64,000 nucleotides of DNA, from contig CAJNOJ010000244.1 of NCBI GenBank assembly GCA_905250025.1, positions 1-64,000 on the forward strand. Direction: 5' to 3'. Shown here one piece after another: positions 48,021 through 59,500 of the stretch. How positions within the stretch are numbered: the stretch's first letter is position 1; every line of letters begins with the position of its first letter. Position numbers and translations under genes: made by a program. The stretch is from Adineta ricciae (taxonomy: Eukaryota; Rotifera; Eurotatoria; Adinetida; Adinetidae). The notes beneath the pieces were generated by a model that was not told where the DNA came from, ran no database searches, and worked only from the letters and a program-made list of their open reading frames with translations.

Positions 48021-51000
48021 ATGAATTCATTGTGAGTTTGAAGATCTACTCAACTAATTCGTCATTCGATTGTTTAGACCTCCGTCTGTTAATAGTCTCT
48101 TATCGAATATCAAATCTACGGTTGAATTGTTAATACAATTTCGATGTGATTCTTTAACAACAAAATATGGCGCTATCGAACGACTTCGACTGGCTATTCT
48201 GGCAATTTTATCACACGGTCTCAAACAGGTATTGTTCGAAAACAATCTCCTCATCCGGTCACCTTTGCAAAAGTTAAATACGGGTTGATTATCTCGAGAA
48301 AATTTTGATTAAAGCCTTAAGATACAAAGATCTTATCGAACGCAATTATAGGGAGATGAAAAATGGAATTACGCTTATTAATTTCATCACATAAGTAGAC
48401 AGAAGTAGATCTCTTCTTTCCACTGGGTCTTTGGATGTTATTTACGAATGGTTATTTAGGCAAAAACATCCGTTTGTTATTGTTGAGATGATTGTGATTA
48501 TTGTTAACATTTTCCAATCAACTAACATCACGCAAGTGACTTTGTTCAGAGATATAATTGATCGGATAAAGAACGAAATCTTTGTTTGAAGTTATTATCC
48601 TGATCTATGAAGTTAGTAATAATTTATTAGATTGTTAACAATTGATGTAAGTGGGCGGGGAGCCTTTCATTTGATCAACAATCTTCTCAGAAATAAGATT
48701 ATAGGGCGTGTGCCGAAGTCATGAACAAGACGATTAGCCATATGTACTCTTCAAAGTTAATGATCTTCTAACGTATACTAGTTGGAAGAGTTATCTCTGA
48801 CACGGAACAATCGAGTGTAGGAAGAACATGTTCAAAACTCGATCACCACCCCCGCCGAGCTACCAGTCGTGACACATTACAGTGTACGTCTTCTTTTTAT
48901 CATGAAGTAGTCATTGACAATAGATAATGTTTCAGAATAAACTCTGTCAAGAGTTGACATCGCACTATTTTTTACTTGCTATTACGTCAAGTAATTCTAC
49001 ATGAAAACTTCTGAGTGTTTCGCACGAGTTGCTTGATGACTTCATTACGTCAATGACGAGTCAAAAAAGATCTGTCTAAAGGAAGTTCCTTCTTGACAAT
49101 TCTATATTCAATTCACAAACGCTCATGGTTAACCTAAAGTTTAGAAAAATGTACAAAGAAAACCTTAGATGATGAATCGACTTGTCGATTTCAATTAGTT
49201 CCTAATTAAATTAAATAGAACTCGAAATAGGCAGACTTATACATCCGTATATAAAATGTAAGATTATATCATTAAGCATATATTGTATCAGGTTGTTCAG
49301 AACGAACTACTAATAAGAAAAGTTCAGATGTGAGTCATGGACTGTAGTAATCAATCTCGTTGAATATCAGTTCAAGAAATTGTTTTAATTAATACATCGA
49401 TGAACTCGAGATTATGGGAAAGAAAATTTTCTACAATTCTCTATTTATAGAATGCGGGAGATGTATACGAGCAATTGTGGCAGTTAATCGTTCGTTTAAA
49501 TGCAAATTCTCAACGTTACATTCGTCTACTTCAAGATATTTATCATAAAGAAAATATACGATTGTCAGTCGAACAATGGATCGATCAATCAGTGATTAGT
49601 CAATGTTTATCACACCAACTATGCTGTGCTACAAACGATAATGATCTACTTCCACATTACTACTACAGTAAGTGTTCAATATTGGCTTCTGGAATGTCGA
49701 TTTTCTTTTATTTGAATTATTTATTCTCTGCTGTCTGGAATAAACAATTTGTTAGATGGTCAATATCGAAAATGAAATAGATATATAGAGATCCGTCTAT
49801 CGTCGACGACCAATATAAGGACGCATGTTTTTCGTAAAGTGATGTTTCGGATCAGGAACTAACATGATATAATCCCCTTGACGAACGATATAAAAGCCGC
49901 TAACACGTCTTTGTCGATCAATGTCGTGGTCATACGAAAGTTGTTCATCGAACATTATCTGCCGTCGATTTCGAAATGGACTAATCTTGTTGTTGCGATT
50001 GAGATTTGTTAGTGAAGATAACGATAGAGGATAAGCATTGGAGATAGATGGTAATATACAGCAGATGAATACAAACAAAAATAGGACAGATGCGACGCGA
50101 TTAGGCGACGAACGAACTCGATCAATCGTTGAATGGAAGAAGAAGAGCATTGATTGATTAATTGAATTTGAGATACTCTCCTTCTTCTGTTTTTGGATGA
50201 TTTTTGCAATATGTTATCCCGTTGTTCTACGTTTTTTTTTATTCTATACTAACCAAATGGAGAGAAGAAAAAAAGATGTAGAATGAGATAAATAGACATA
50301 TAGGGGAAAAAAAGAACAGAAATAAGAAATGATAGATCTAAAGTATTGACCCATTAGATACGAACAAGTTTTCGATTGTTCTCACTCCCTTCCCCTGAGA
50401 AAGATCATCCTGTTGTCTAACAATGAAGTCTAGTCCTATCAGTACTAAGAGCTGATGCTCCCTTGGCGTATCGAATCAACTAGTGGATACATGAACACTT
50501 ACATAATAGTATCACGATGATATGAATGCCATAATTGGTATGGTTGATAGAACAAGATGAAAAATTAGTATGGGTTTTTCTTCGAGAATTCTAAAATATT
50601 AGGAGAAATTTATAACAAAAAGAGGAAATCATTCGTTAGTAATCAAGATAAATGATGTCTGTTCTTTTCCTACGTAGTCCGTGGAGACAGAAAGAGAAAA
50701 AGAAAGAAAAGAAAAAGAGCAGAGAGAGAATAAAATATCTGGATGTTCCAACATTCTCTTTTTCATTTTCTAATCATGTAAAAAAACAGAATTAATAACA
50801 CAATGTTTGACGTCAAGGACAGTCAAGGAATTTCAACTGGTGAACGAAGAAAAAGATAGTAATACGGATGATTGAATATCCATGATGGATGAGAATTAGA
50901 AGACAAAAGAAAAGAATATAGTCAACTACCGGATGTTGAATGCAAAGAAATATGAAAAAGTGCGAGTGGGCGTTCAGACTATAATGAGTGTAATCGGATA

Positions 51001-54000
51001 TGATCAGCAATAAATAATACTCAGCTTTGGTAATGATTCAATATAATAAAAAAAGCGGATAAACTGAACCAAGTGTGACTAACCTCAACTACCCGAATGT
51101 AAACGTTTTCTCTTTCTCTTTAGATCATGCTTTCATGCGAATATCAGCGTTTTATGAAGCATTCCTGTTATGCATACGAGCTGTTGAATATAATGATCCG
51201 TCGCTATTGATTGACATCGACCCGAAATTGGTAAAAATGAAGTTGAAGGAAAAGTTTATTGCTTCATGTCAATGTTGTTCATCTGCTTGTAGTCTGTTAC
51301 CGGATATAATCCCACGATAACTATCAAGGAAGTAGCAAGTCCTTCAACTACTCTTCCATCCCCTCCTACGAAAATCTTCTCGCCAATGCTCCTTTCGGCT
51401 GATAAAACTACAGATGATATTCAAGAAAAACTTCGTTAGTAAGAACATCACGTAATTCCCCGCTTCAACTCTTCTATATTTAGATCCACTTACTCGTCAA
51501 CGTACACTTCACCGCCGTATTCATAGTGATCCAGTCTTCTCCATCCCTAAACATTCTCTTAGTTCAAATCGCCTACGTGTTACGTCACCACCACCTACAC
51601 CTATCCATGATGAGAATAAAAGTATTCCAAGCATATCCTATTTTCAATCAGACGAATGTGGTTCCTATGGATCAAGTTACGACTCTCGTGGGGATATATT
51701 GGATCAAAATAAACAAACGAATCTAACTTTAGGACAGTCGACCTCTCCTCAAGCGCATCGCCAGTCAATATCGAGTGATATCACTTTGATTGATGAGAAG
51801 AATCACAATAATCGATCCTCGCCGTCATTCACCAATGAAGAGACAACACTCTCAACCAATTCTACCTCACCTATGGATCAGAGTTTTACAACATTTTCGA
51901 CAAATGATCACCCTACACGAAGTAAGTTTTAGCGAATAACTTCCTCACCTATTAATTTATCGTAACTCATTGGAGGAGAACGTTGAGAATGCGAAGAAAA
52001 AACTATTTTAACTCTTTTTATATTAGAGAAATGACGTGATAATTACTCTCGACCTGGAAAATTCTTTTCTTTCTCTCCGAATAGTTTAACACTACGAACG
52101 CAGTGTCATAAACAGATGAACTATTTTATCAAATGTAACATATCATACTTTATCTAATTGAACTCTTCGAAAATGTCGGAAGCGGAAATAGATCTGATTT
52201 ACTCATAAAGAAAACTTTTCTCCGTGCGTGAGTTTTGCAAAAAGTGTAACCAACTGAAGTGGATGTCATGATGATAATGACCGAATTTTCACTCGTATGT
52301 ACGCTGTTAACAAAGAACGCCTGTGGAAATACCGTCCTACATATGAATGGAAAGTACGGAAGCCTAAGCGTCGAAGGTCAATCCGATTATGAATAGAATT
52401 CCAACAATAAATGTATTTTATTGCTATAAGGTCGTTCTTCAAGGTCGAATACTATCTGCATAATAAATCTCTGGCTTTATCGCTCAATTGATTTAATAAG
52501 ACGAAAGATTGAATCGTATTATTCGGGACTAGGAACTGTATAATCCTTCAACACTAAACTACTAGAAAAGCTAAAACTAGCAAAAGTCTTAACATTATAC
52601 GCAACAGTTTGTTAGAAGAGCATTGTGAAAAGGAAACAGAAGGCGGATTGTGGAAACGGCATTGTTTCCAATTTAGGCGTTAATTTACTTAAAGTACGAT
52701 TCATTCAATTATAATTACTATAACAAGTCGTAGGTGTATATGAGTAAAACAATGTTTGAGATGTGAATGTATTTATTACGTAGTTCCTCCCACGGATAGA
52801 TATTTGTAAATTATGTTTGAAAGCATGATAAACTAATCAAATGAAACATCGCACATGTTCATGACAAGATATCGTCGCACTTATACAACCTGAAGGAAGA
52901 AAATTAATAAAAACTCTTTCTACTATTTACAGTTAGCGTATTACAGGGAAGGAAGATAAGAGAATTGACAAATGATTGTTAACTCTGTTTGAAAATTACA
53001 TACTCGATAAATATTCCGCGAGGGGAAAACATCTGCTTCTATATTTTTTTTACTCCTTTTCTAATTAAATTCAATAGGAGATCATATATCAAGAAGATCC
53101 TGATATCGGCTTTTAATCCATGAATGATATATCTTGAGTACTATCATTTTTTTTAGGTATTCGTCTTCCACACTCTTCGTTACTTTGGCCTCGAAAAGGT
53201 CAAACGCTCGATAATTACATTCGCGAGTGTGATTTAAAAACTCGTACAGATGTTGAAAAGGTAAATATTTTGCTTTTATTCATGTGTCGAAAAACTACGA
53301 AAACTTCTTCCAATCTTTTCTTCAAGGAGAATGCACATTTCTACTTCAGTGAAGCCATCATATCGGCCATTGAACAAATTAAATTTACTCAGCAATGTAA
53401 CAAATACTTTGGCCAATCATGGCCATCATCATCGATAGCTAGTCTGTGTTCACCGTGCGAAACTGTTCACGTTTCTTCCTCAAATAGCAGTTCATCACCA
53501 CCTACACAACAATATATACCTTGTAATTCAAAACTAGTAACTAGTAATGAGTACAAAGTAGGATAGTGTTTTGTTTCTGTTTGAACTTTCTGACGAATAA
53601 GAATACGTTCTAGAATTCGACGATGGAAATATCACAATATGATCCGAATTCGGAGATAACAGAATCGAGTTTGTGATTTATTTCGTTGTTCCAAAGAAAA
53701 ATCATACTATTTCATTTTAGCTGAAGCACCTAATAATTTCGATTGGTCTGTTCGAAGTTCTGCTTTAAGTTTAAAGTAATCGAAATTCTGTCAAAACTGT
53801 TCTTTCATCGCTCTGGCATACTTTTAGTTTACAAGAAACATCTGCGGAATCTATAGGTACTTTTTTTCTGAAAACTACTCTGTTCATTGATTCGGATGAT
53901 TTATTTTATTTAGCGTTATCACTGATGGAAACATGGAAGAATTACAAAGTTCCAACAGCACCTGAACTCTTCTGGATGATTCCACATGATGAAGATCTAC

Positions 54001-55908
54001 CACAAGAGGTAATATGATCAAAATGAAAGAAGTTTGTTTTGCTGTATTTAAGTATTTTTCTTATTTGAAGTTATTACCTCTACCTGAGGGTATATCAGTT
54101 GATCCTAGTGAAGACTATCTTTCGAATGAAGATGGCCAAAGGGTAAGTCCATCAATTGATATAACTATTTTTTAATAACTAACATTCTTCCTTTTGAAGA
54201 TTCTATGTCGAGGTAATAATCAATGGGCACCACCTCGCGAACAATTGATCTTTCATATTCATCAACCAGCCAAGTACGCCATTTGAAGCGACATCATATG
54301 ATATTCCAATACATTCCTCTTTTAGTCGTGATCATCAACTGAGAAAACAAAGCTATCTTTGTGCTGGCTGTGGTCGTCATGTTGAAAAAGGCTATGCTCA
54401 TCGTTATCGCTACTGTGAATATACCGGTAAATAAAGTCACTATTTTTCAAACAAACAAGAAATTCATTTCGTTTGTAGGAAAATACTTTTGCCGAAGTTG
54501 TCATTCGGATAAACGTTCGTTTTTACCATCGTATATCATTTCCAAATGGGATTTTTCCAACAAGCACAGTGTATCGAACTTCGCGTTTGATTATCTAAAT
54601 CGTATTTATGCTGATCCATCGTTTAATCTTCATGACTTAAATCCAAAACTATTTGAAAAGAATAAGCCGCTAAGAGTGGTCGCTGAACTACGTTTGTCAT
54701 TGTATTATCTTCGTAATTATATTCTAACATGCCGCTTTGCGAAAGAAAAAGGGTAATGAGAACTATTCGATTATCTATTCACATTCATAATCCTGTTTTT
54801 ATATTAGTTCTCAGCAAGTTTTCCAAAAATTATCATCGTATATCTACTCCGATCCACAAATGTATTCAATTCAAGATCTATTCAAAGTAAATGGCGCAAA
54901 AGAACCTGAACTTGTCACTATTGATATTCGTCTTTTTTGTCTCTTATTAGACCAAATCAGGTGATTTAATCAAGGTGCTCGAACCCATTGTAGTCAATTT
55001 ACGTGAACATGTGTTGACATGTCCGTTGTGTCATGCCAAAGGATTTATATGTGAAATATGTATGAAAGAGAAAGATATTATTTTCCCATTCGAGTTAGAA
55101 ACTACAAATGTCTGTCAAGGTAAACAACTTCAGTAAACTTTTTCAAAAACATCTTTAATCAAATTTAGTGTGTCAATCGTGTTTTCATTTTCAATGTTGG
55201 GAAAACAGGAAAATTCGTTGTCCAAAATGTGAAAGAAACAAAAGTAGAAGGTATGAAGACCACCCTTCTCTCTCTCTCTCTCGTCGATCAAAGATAGTGT
55301 GAATGAGTATCAGAGAAAGACTTTTTGAATGCTTCATTCTATTAAAGATTCCCAATGATTAATGAGGAGAAGAAACGAGGTTATGCAGGTTTTCCGGATA
55401 TAATGGCTGATGCTCTCCTAAAATGTAGACAAAACAATGATATCAAAATGTTTCCTCAGGGTTTTTTTCAGACTTCCTTCTCTTTTTCTCGAACGATTTT
55501 CTCACATGTATGATAATTGGATGAAAATACATTAATCTATTAATATCTCTCATTGATCAAGTAGACAAAAAAACTGGTTTTCATCATTGCGTCTGACTCG
55601 TTCGTTCTTTTCCTGCAAGTTTGATAAAACAAACATAATAACAATTCGAGTCTTTGTTTATTATACAACTCTTGTAATACTACTCTAACTAATGACGAAG
55701 CTTGAGAGTTGACATCGAGATTATATTAGTTTCTTGTTTCATCTAAAGAGAACAACACTGATACGATTTCATCCTTGAATCTCAATCGAAGAAAAATTGA
55801 TTCTTTTCGTCTATTTCTAGTAGTCTTACTTCATCGAAGCGAAGTAACACACCGACGAATGTTGCACAAGAAAATGATCGACTAGCATCCAGTATTCTTC
55901 TTTCGTAA
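48021..55908 (+). CDS. RUBCN: Rubicon-like autophagy/endosome regulator (RUN + RH domain)
   Basis: Exon 1 is tiny (48021-48031) and splices to 48078-48228. Many further exons reach a stop at 55906-55908. The N-terminal RUN domain reads LLSNIKSTVELLIQF, AILAILSHGLKQ, LWQLIVRLNA, then NHAFMRISAFYEAFLLCIRA and DPKLVKMKLKEK. A Ser/Pro-rich centre follows (HRRIHSDPVFSIPKHS). The C-terminal Rubicon-homology region has WAPPREQLIFHIHQPA, LCAGCGRHVEKGYAHRYRYC, GKYFCRSCHSDKRSFLPS, ISKWDFSNKHSVSNF, and a final Cys/His zinc cluster (TCPLCHAKGFICEICMKEKD, IIFPFELETT, CQSCFHFQCW, IRCPKCER). Rubicon inhibits PI3K-III/UVRAG and autophagosome maturation through RAB7. Introns include several over 1 kb. The splice near 51270-51330 is uncertain: about 44 nt must be removed to keep frame. 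Confidence 0.87.
48229..49450 (+). other. Long intron 2 of the Rubicon-like gene, no content recognised
   Basis: The intron starts GTATTG after the exon ending LSHGLKQ and ends TTTATAG before NAGDVYEQLW. At 1,222 bp it is far longer than the typical 50-80 bp here. I see no open frame, repeat or RNA gene of note in it. Confidence 0.6.
49797..50150 (-). CDS. Neuropeptide-type precursor nested antisense in a Rubicon-gene intron
   Basis: A single-exon frame of 117 aa from Met at 50150. Residues about 20-39 form a signal-peptide core (VASVLFLFVFICCILPSISN). After a spacer come two furin/PC-type sites, RNRR (60-63) and RQRR (79-82), and the protein ends ..RPYIGRRR (Gly then three Arg), the signal for C-terminal amidation. 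Expected products are a 15-residue acidic peptide starting QIMFDEQLSY (Gln could cyclise) and a 31-residue peptide from VSGFYIVRQ to an amidated ..NMRPYI. No known neuropeptide family was recognised. It lies wholly inside the intron from about 49672 to 51123 of the plus-strand gene. The combination of signal peptide, tribasic ends and amidation site is unlikely by chance in one short frame. Confidence 0.68.
   Translation of the reverse strand: MLFFFHSTIDRVRSSPNRVASVLFLFVFICCILPSISNAYPLSLSSLTNLNRNNKISPFRNRRQIMFDEQLSYDHDIDRQRRVSGFYIVRQGDYIMLVPDPKHHFTKNMRPYIGRRR
50151..51123 (+). other. Remainder of the Rubicon-gene intron holding the nested gene
   Basis: Upstream of the nested precursor this should contain its promoter. 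GA-rich tracts occur near 50693-50730. No other gene is seen. The intron ends TCTCTTTAG at 51123 before the exon starting ATCATGCTTTC. Confidence 0.4.
51922..53158 (+). other. Long intron of the Rubicon-like gene, nothing recognised
   Basis: The intron follows the exon ending ..NDHPTR (donor GTAAGTTTTAG) and ends TTTTTTTTAG before RLPHSSLLWPRKG. About 1.24 kb without a supported open frame or repeat on either strand. Confidence 0.55.
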
Positions 55909-56598
55909 ACATAGTCATTTTCGAAGTACATTTATATTTATATAAAAGTCTTTCATGAATATTTATTTCCTTATTTTTCTTTGTAATAATAATTCTTTCT
56001 ACTCGTTCTTCTCCGGTTTTCCATCATGTTGAAAAATTTCATTCTGTACATTAGTTCGAAAGATAATATTACAAGTATGTCAAAGAAGAAATCAAACAAC
56101 TAGCGTCGATTTCTGGCTTGTTCTGATGATTCGGCAAGAATGTCGTTTGCCAATCGGTTTTAATAAAAAGAAAGACGAGTTGCAATGATCTAATAGTTAA
56201 TCATAGATGTCTTGCGGAAGGAAAATCAATGTCTTTCGATGTGACAATTCTCTCAACATAATCACATTTCTTTATGTTGCATAAACAAAAGTTTTCTCTA
56301 CAACACGTCATTAACACATCTGACCAACGATATTAATTGATGGTTGCTTGATAACGAGCATTGAGAGTGCCAAGCTCGCATAATCTAGAGAAAGAAAAAC
56401 AAAAGACAACAAAACCTCATTAACGTAAGTATTTCGAAGCAAATCTCTCTTCTCAATGATAAAGGAAGAAGAAGAAGAAGAAAAGGAGAAGAGAGATAGA
56501 AAGAGAGAAGAATCGAATGATTTCATTTCTAGGAGCATTTGTACTCTTTTTCTCTTTGTGAAAGAACCAGTCGTACGAATGATTCAAAATCAATCAAG
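55909..56598. promoter_or_regulatory. Intergenic region between Rubicon-like and K2P genes
   Basis: About 690 bp separating a plus-strand stop from the next plus-strand start. A short GAA repeat lies near 56464-56480. A minus-strand open frame at 56311-56538 is low-complexity and not supported. Confidence 0.4.
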
Positions 56599-59500
56599 AT
56601 GAGTGCAAGTCGATATGCAGTTGTGCGACGACTAAGTCGCGTACTCTTATTACCATTGCATGGCCAATTTCCTACCAATGAACGGTAAGCACATTTACAA
56701 ATTCATCATTCTCATTGTTATGAATAGCTCACTATAAAAGTCAGTACCGAAGTGTCTGACAGGTCTCTTCAGACTATGATATCGATACGTGTACATTTTT
56801 GTCCTTTGAGATCGATGATACGAGAAATAGATCGCAATGTATTAATATAATGAAGTCCAGGGGTAAAAAATGTTGATCAGTTTATTCCAAAAGAGCAAGC
56901 GAGAGAGGTGAATGAATGATGCAGTAGAGCATCTTAGTTCCATACGGTCGGACCCAACTATCGCTACATTTATCGTGGATAAGTTGAATGAAGTAAGTAA
57001 GTAAGCACACATCCTATATGACAGAAATTAATAGCTGTTCGAAGTTTATAAGACATCTCTTATGATAATGATGTATCGTACTTTAGTGAACGCTTAGTTA
57101 TTATTTGGTGTAAACATTATTCACTAAATTGACTTAATGGGAAGCAAAAGCCCATTGATATTCTTTCTGCTTTTCTCGTGAACTATATCAATGTCAATAT
57201 CTATATCTGTACGTATGTGATCCGTCTTGAAAAATTAATCGTCTAAAGAAGGATAGTTGTCATATCGTGTGCTTGATTGCCATCTTTACTTCATATAGAT
57301 ATGCTAGTTTTGTTTGCTTATTTGACTGGTAAAGAAGATAAGAATAATGCAATGTGCCTTGTTTGTTTGCGCTAAGAAAAAGTAAATGAGACATAAAGTG
57401 GTGGTGTCATCTCGATCGTGTTTCAGACCAAGACGTCTTCTATAGAATCGATCTCTTAACATATCTCTTCTGGAGGAAAAGTCTAATTAGTGATGGCAAG
57501 CACATCATCGGATGAATGGACACAATTAATTGAATTCATTGATTGATTGATTACGTACATTCTCCGTACTCAGTTTTCTTTTTCGACATAAAGAAAAATA
57601 TGTTAACGGATCGATTATCACAAATCATTCTTGTCAAAAACGACTTATGTCATCTACCAAAACATATTTCAATAGAGATATCCTATAGAAATTGTCTTCT
57701 ATTTTCGTATCTGTTGAGTTCTACAAATATGAATTGACATATCAATCGAAGATCAGCTGATCGATTTAGCCCTTCGATGGTCATTGAGATATTGTTGATT
57801 CCCGTGAACCACCAAGAATGTTCTTCTTCTCTGTGGTATGATCAAAAGCAATCGATGGATGATAGAGATAGGACTGGCTTATTAATTAGAATAGAAGCTT
57901 GTTCAGTATGCAGATGATGATAACATCGGTTCGTTTGTATCCAACAGATATTGTTTTTCAATACTCTATCTTCGACTCTTTTTCGATCGAATCGCTTGTA
58001 AATCATCAGAGATCATTGTTCAAGTCAATCACAGCTTGTCGAGAGACTTCTATTTTCTTTTCTTCTTCTATTCTGACAGCCTAGTCGCCTCAATGTTTAT
58101 TTTGTGTGATGATATTAAAACAAGAACTTGTGCATTTGCCATTATGTCCTTGACTATAATCCAATACAAACTCGTTTTCACAGCATGCCATCGAACTAAT
58201 TGTCTAAAGAGAAGAGAAACGAGCAGTTCAAGAAATCTTATATCGATGTATATATTTACGGATGATTGTGTCAAACGTGACATTATCAGAGAAAAAAGAA
58301 GAAGATAAAAAAATCTATTCGATGCTTTGATCTCTTATCCTATTTAAGACGCATTTGCTAGAAAAGATCCGTTAGTCACTTTCGGAACACGATGCTGAGC
58401 CGGTATCGAACAAAAGAGAAGAACATGTAAGAAAAGATCGGCGATTTTGCTTGATAACATTGTTGTTTCTCCCTGTACCTTCATGTATTTGTTGGATGAC
58501 GTTAGCAGTTAGTCAGGCGCGCATACATACAAACGCGCACTAACAACCACAATAATGTTTATTGCTATTTTTTCTCCCGTTTCCAACTGGTGGTGTATTC
58601 TATCCTACATTGATCAGAAAAGAAGACACCGATCTGCTTCTTTTTCTTTCCCCCTCTTTTCTCTCTCTCTCTCTTTATGTATCTATATGGTCGATGGTGG
58701 TTCGATTGTGCCCATCTGCATAATGATCTTAACCTTCTCGAGTGTATCATCCATGTTTGAGAAACGAATTTCGAGTTTTTGAAACGCAGCTATCTTACAA
58801 ACGATGCGTACCGGGCAGGTTTTTGTTATCTATCGTTCGACGACCGTTACCACGACGAAGACGAAGTATGCATAATATTAATGAGATTACGACATTGATT
58901 GGTTTTTGTGTATCTTTCCTTTCCGATAATCTCGACTATTTGATTATTGTTTAGAATGCACCGTCGACCAGCAAAAGGTTCATCTACGACTGGTGATCAA
59001 CGTATATGTACGAAAGATAATTGTTTAACATGTTGCAAGAAATTTACGGCATTCATGTTCTCTCGTGTCGGTCTGTTTTTCGTTATGATCGGTTATGTCG
59101 CGCTCGGCGGAGGATTGTTTCAAGCTTTGGAAGCTGGTAACGAACAGATGATGCGACAATCGATGAGTGAAGAATTGAATTCGACACTGTATAAGTTATG
59201 GAATGTTATTCTACGAGTTAATTCATTTCCTTACCATGATAAGAAGGGTAATTTTACATTAAATGCTACGCAAGAATTAGAAAAGTTCGAAGCTACTGTA
59301 AGGCAACAAGTAAGGAAAGGTTTTGATGGCCGCACCGGACCTGACGCTGCGACCGACTGGAATTATTTTGGAGCTATTCTATATGCTGTGACACTTGTCT
59401 CGACAATAGGTACGTTGAAAGGGGAGAATATCGACTTAAGACTTGCTGATTCATTAGGTTACGGTCATATTACAACGAAAACTGTCTATGGGAAGATTGC

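Noticed and set aside
50390-50470. Possible small structured RNA (GCTGATGCTCCC region)
   Set aside because: No complete C/D or H/ACA boxes and no convincing stem could be drawn by eye.
56685-58954. Open frames inside the first K2P intron (57543-57737, 57899-58308, 58555-58782)
   Set aside because: Short, motif-free, and the flanking splice sites join K2P exons in frame. Some owe their length to CT-rich sequence.
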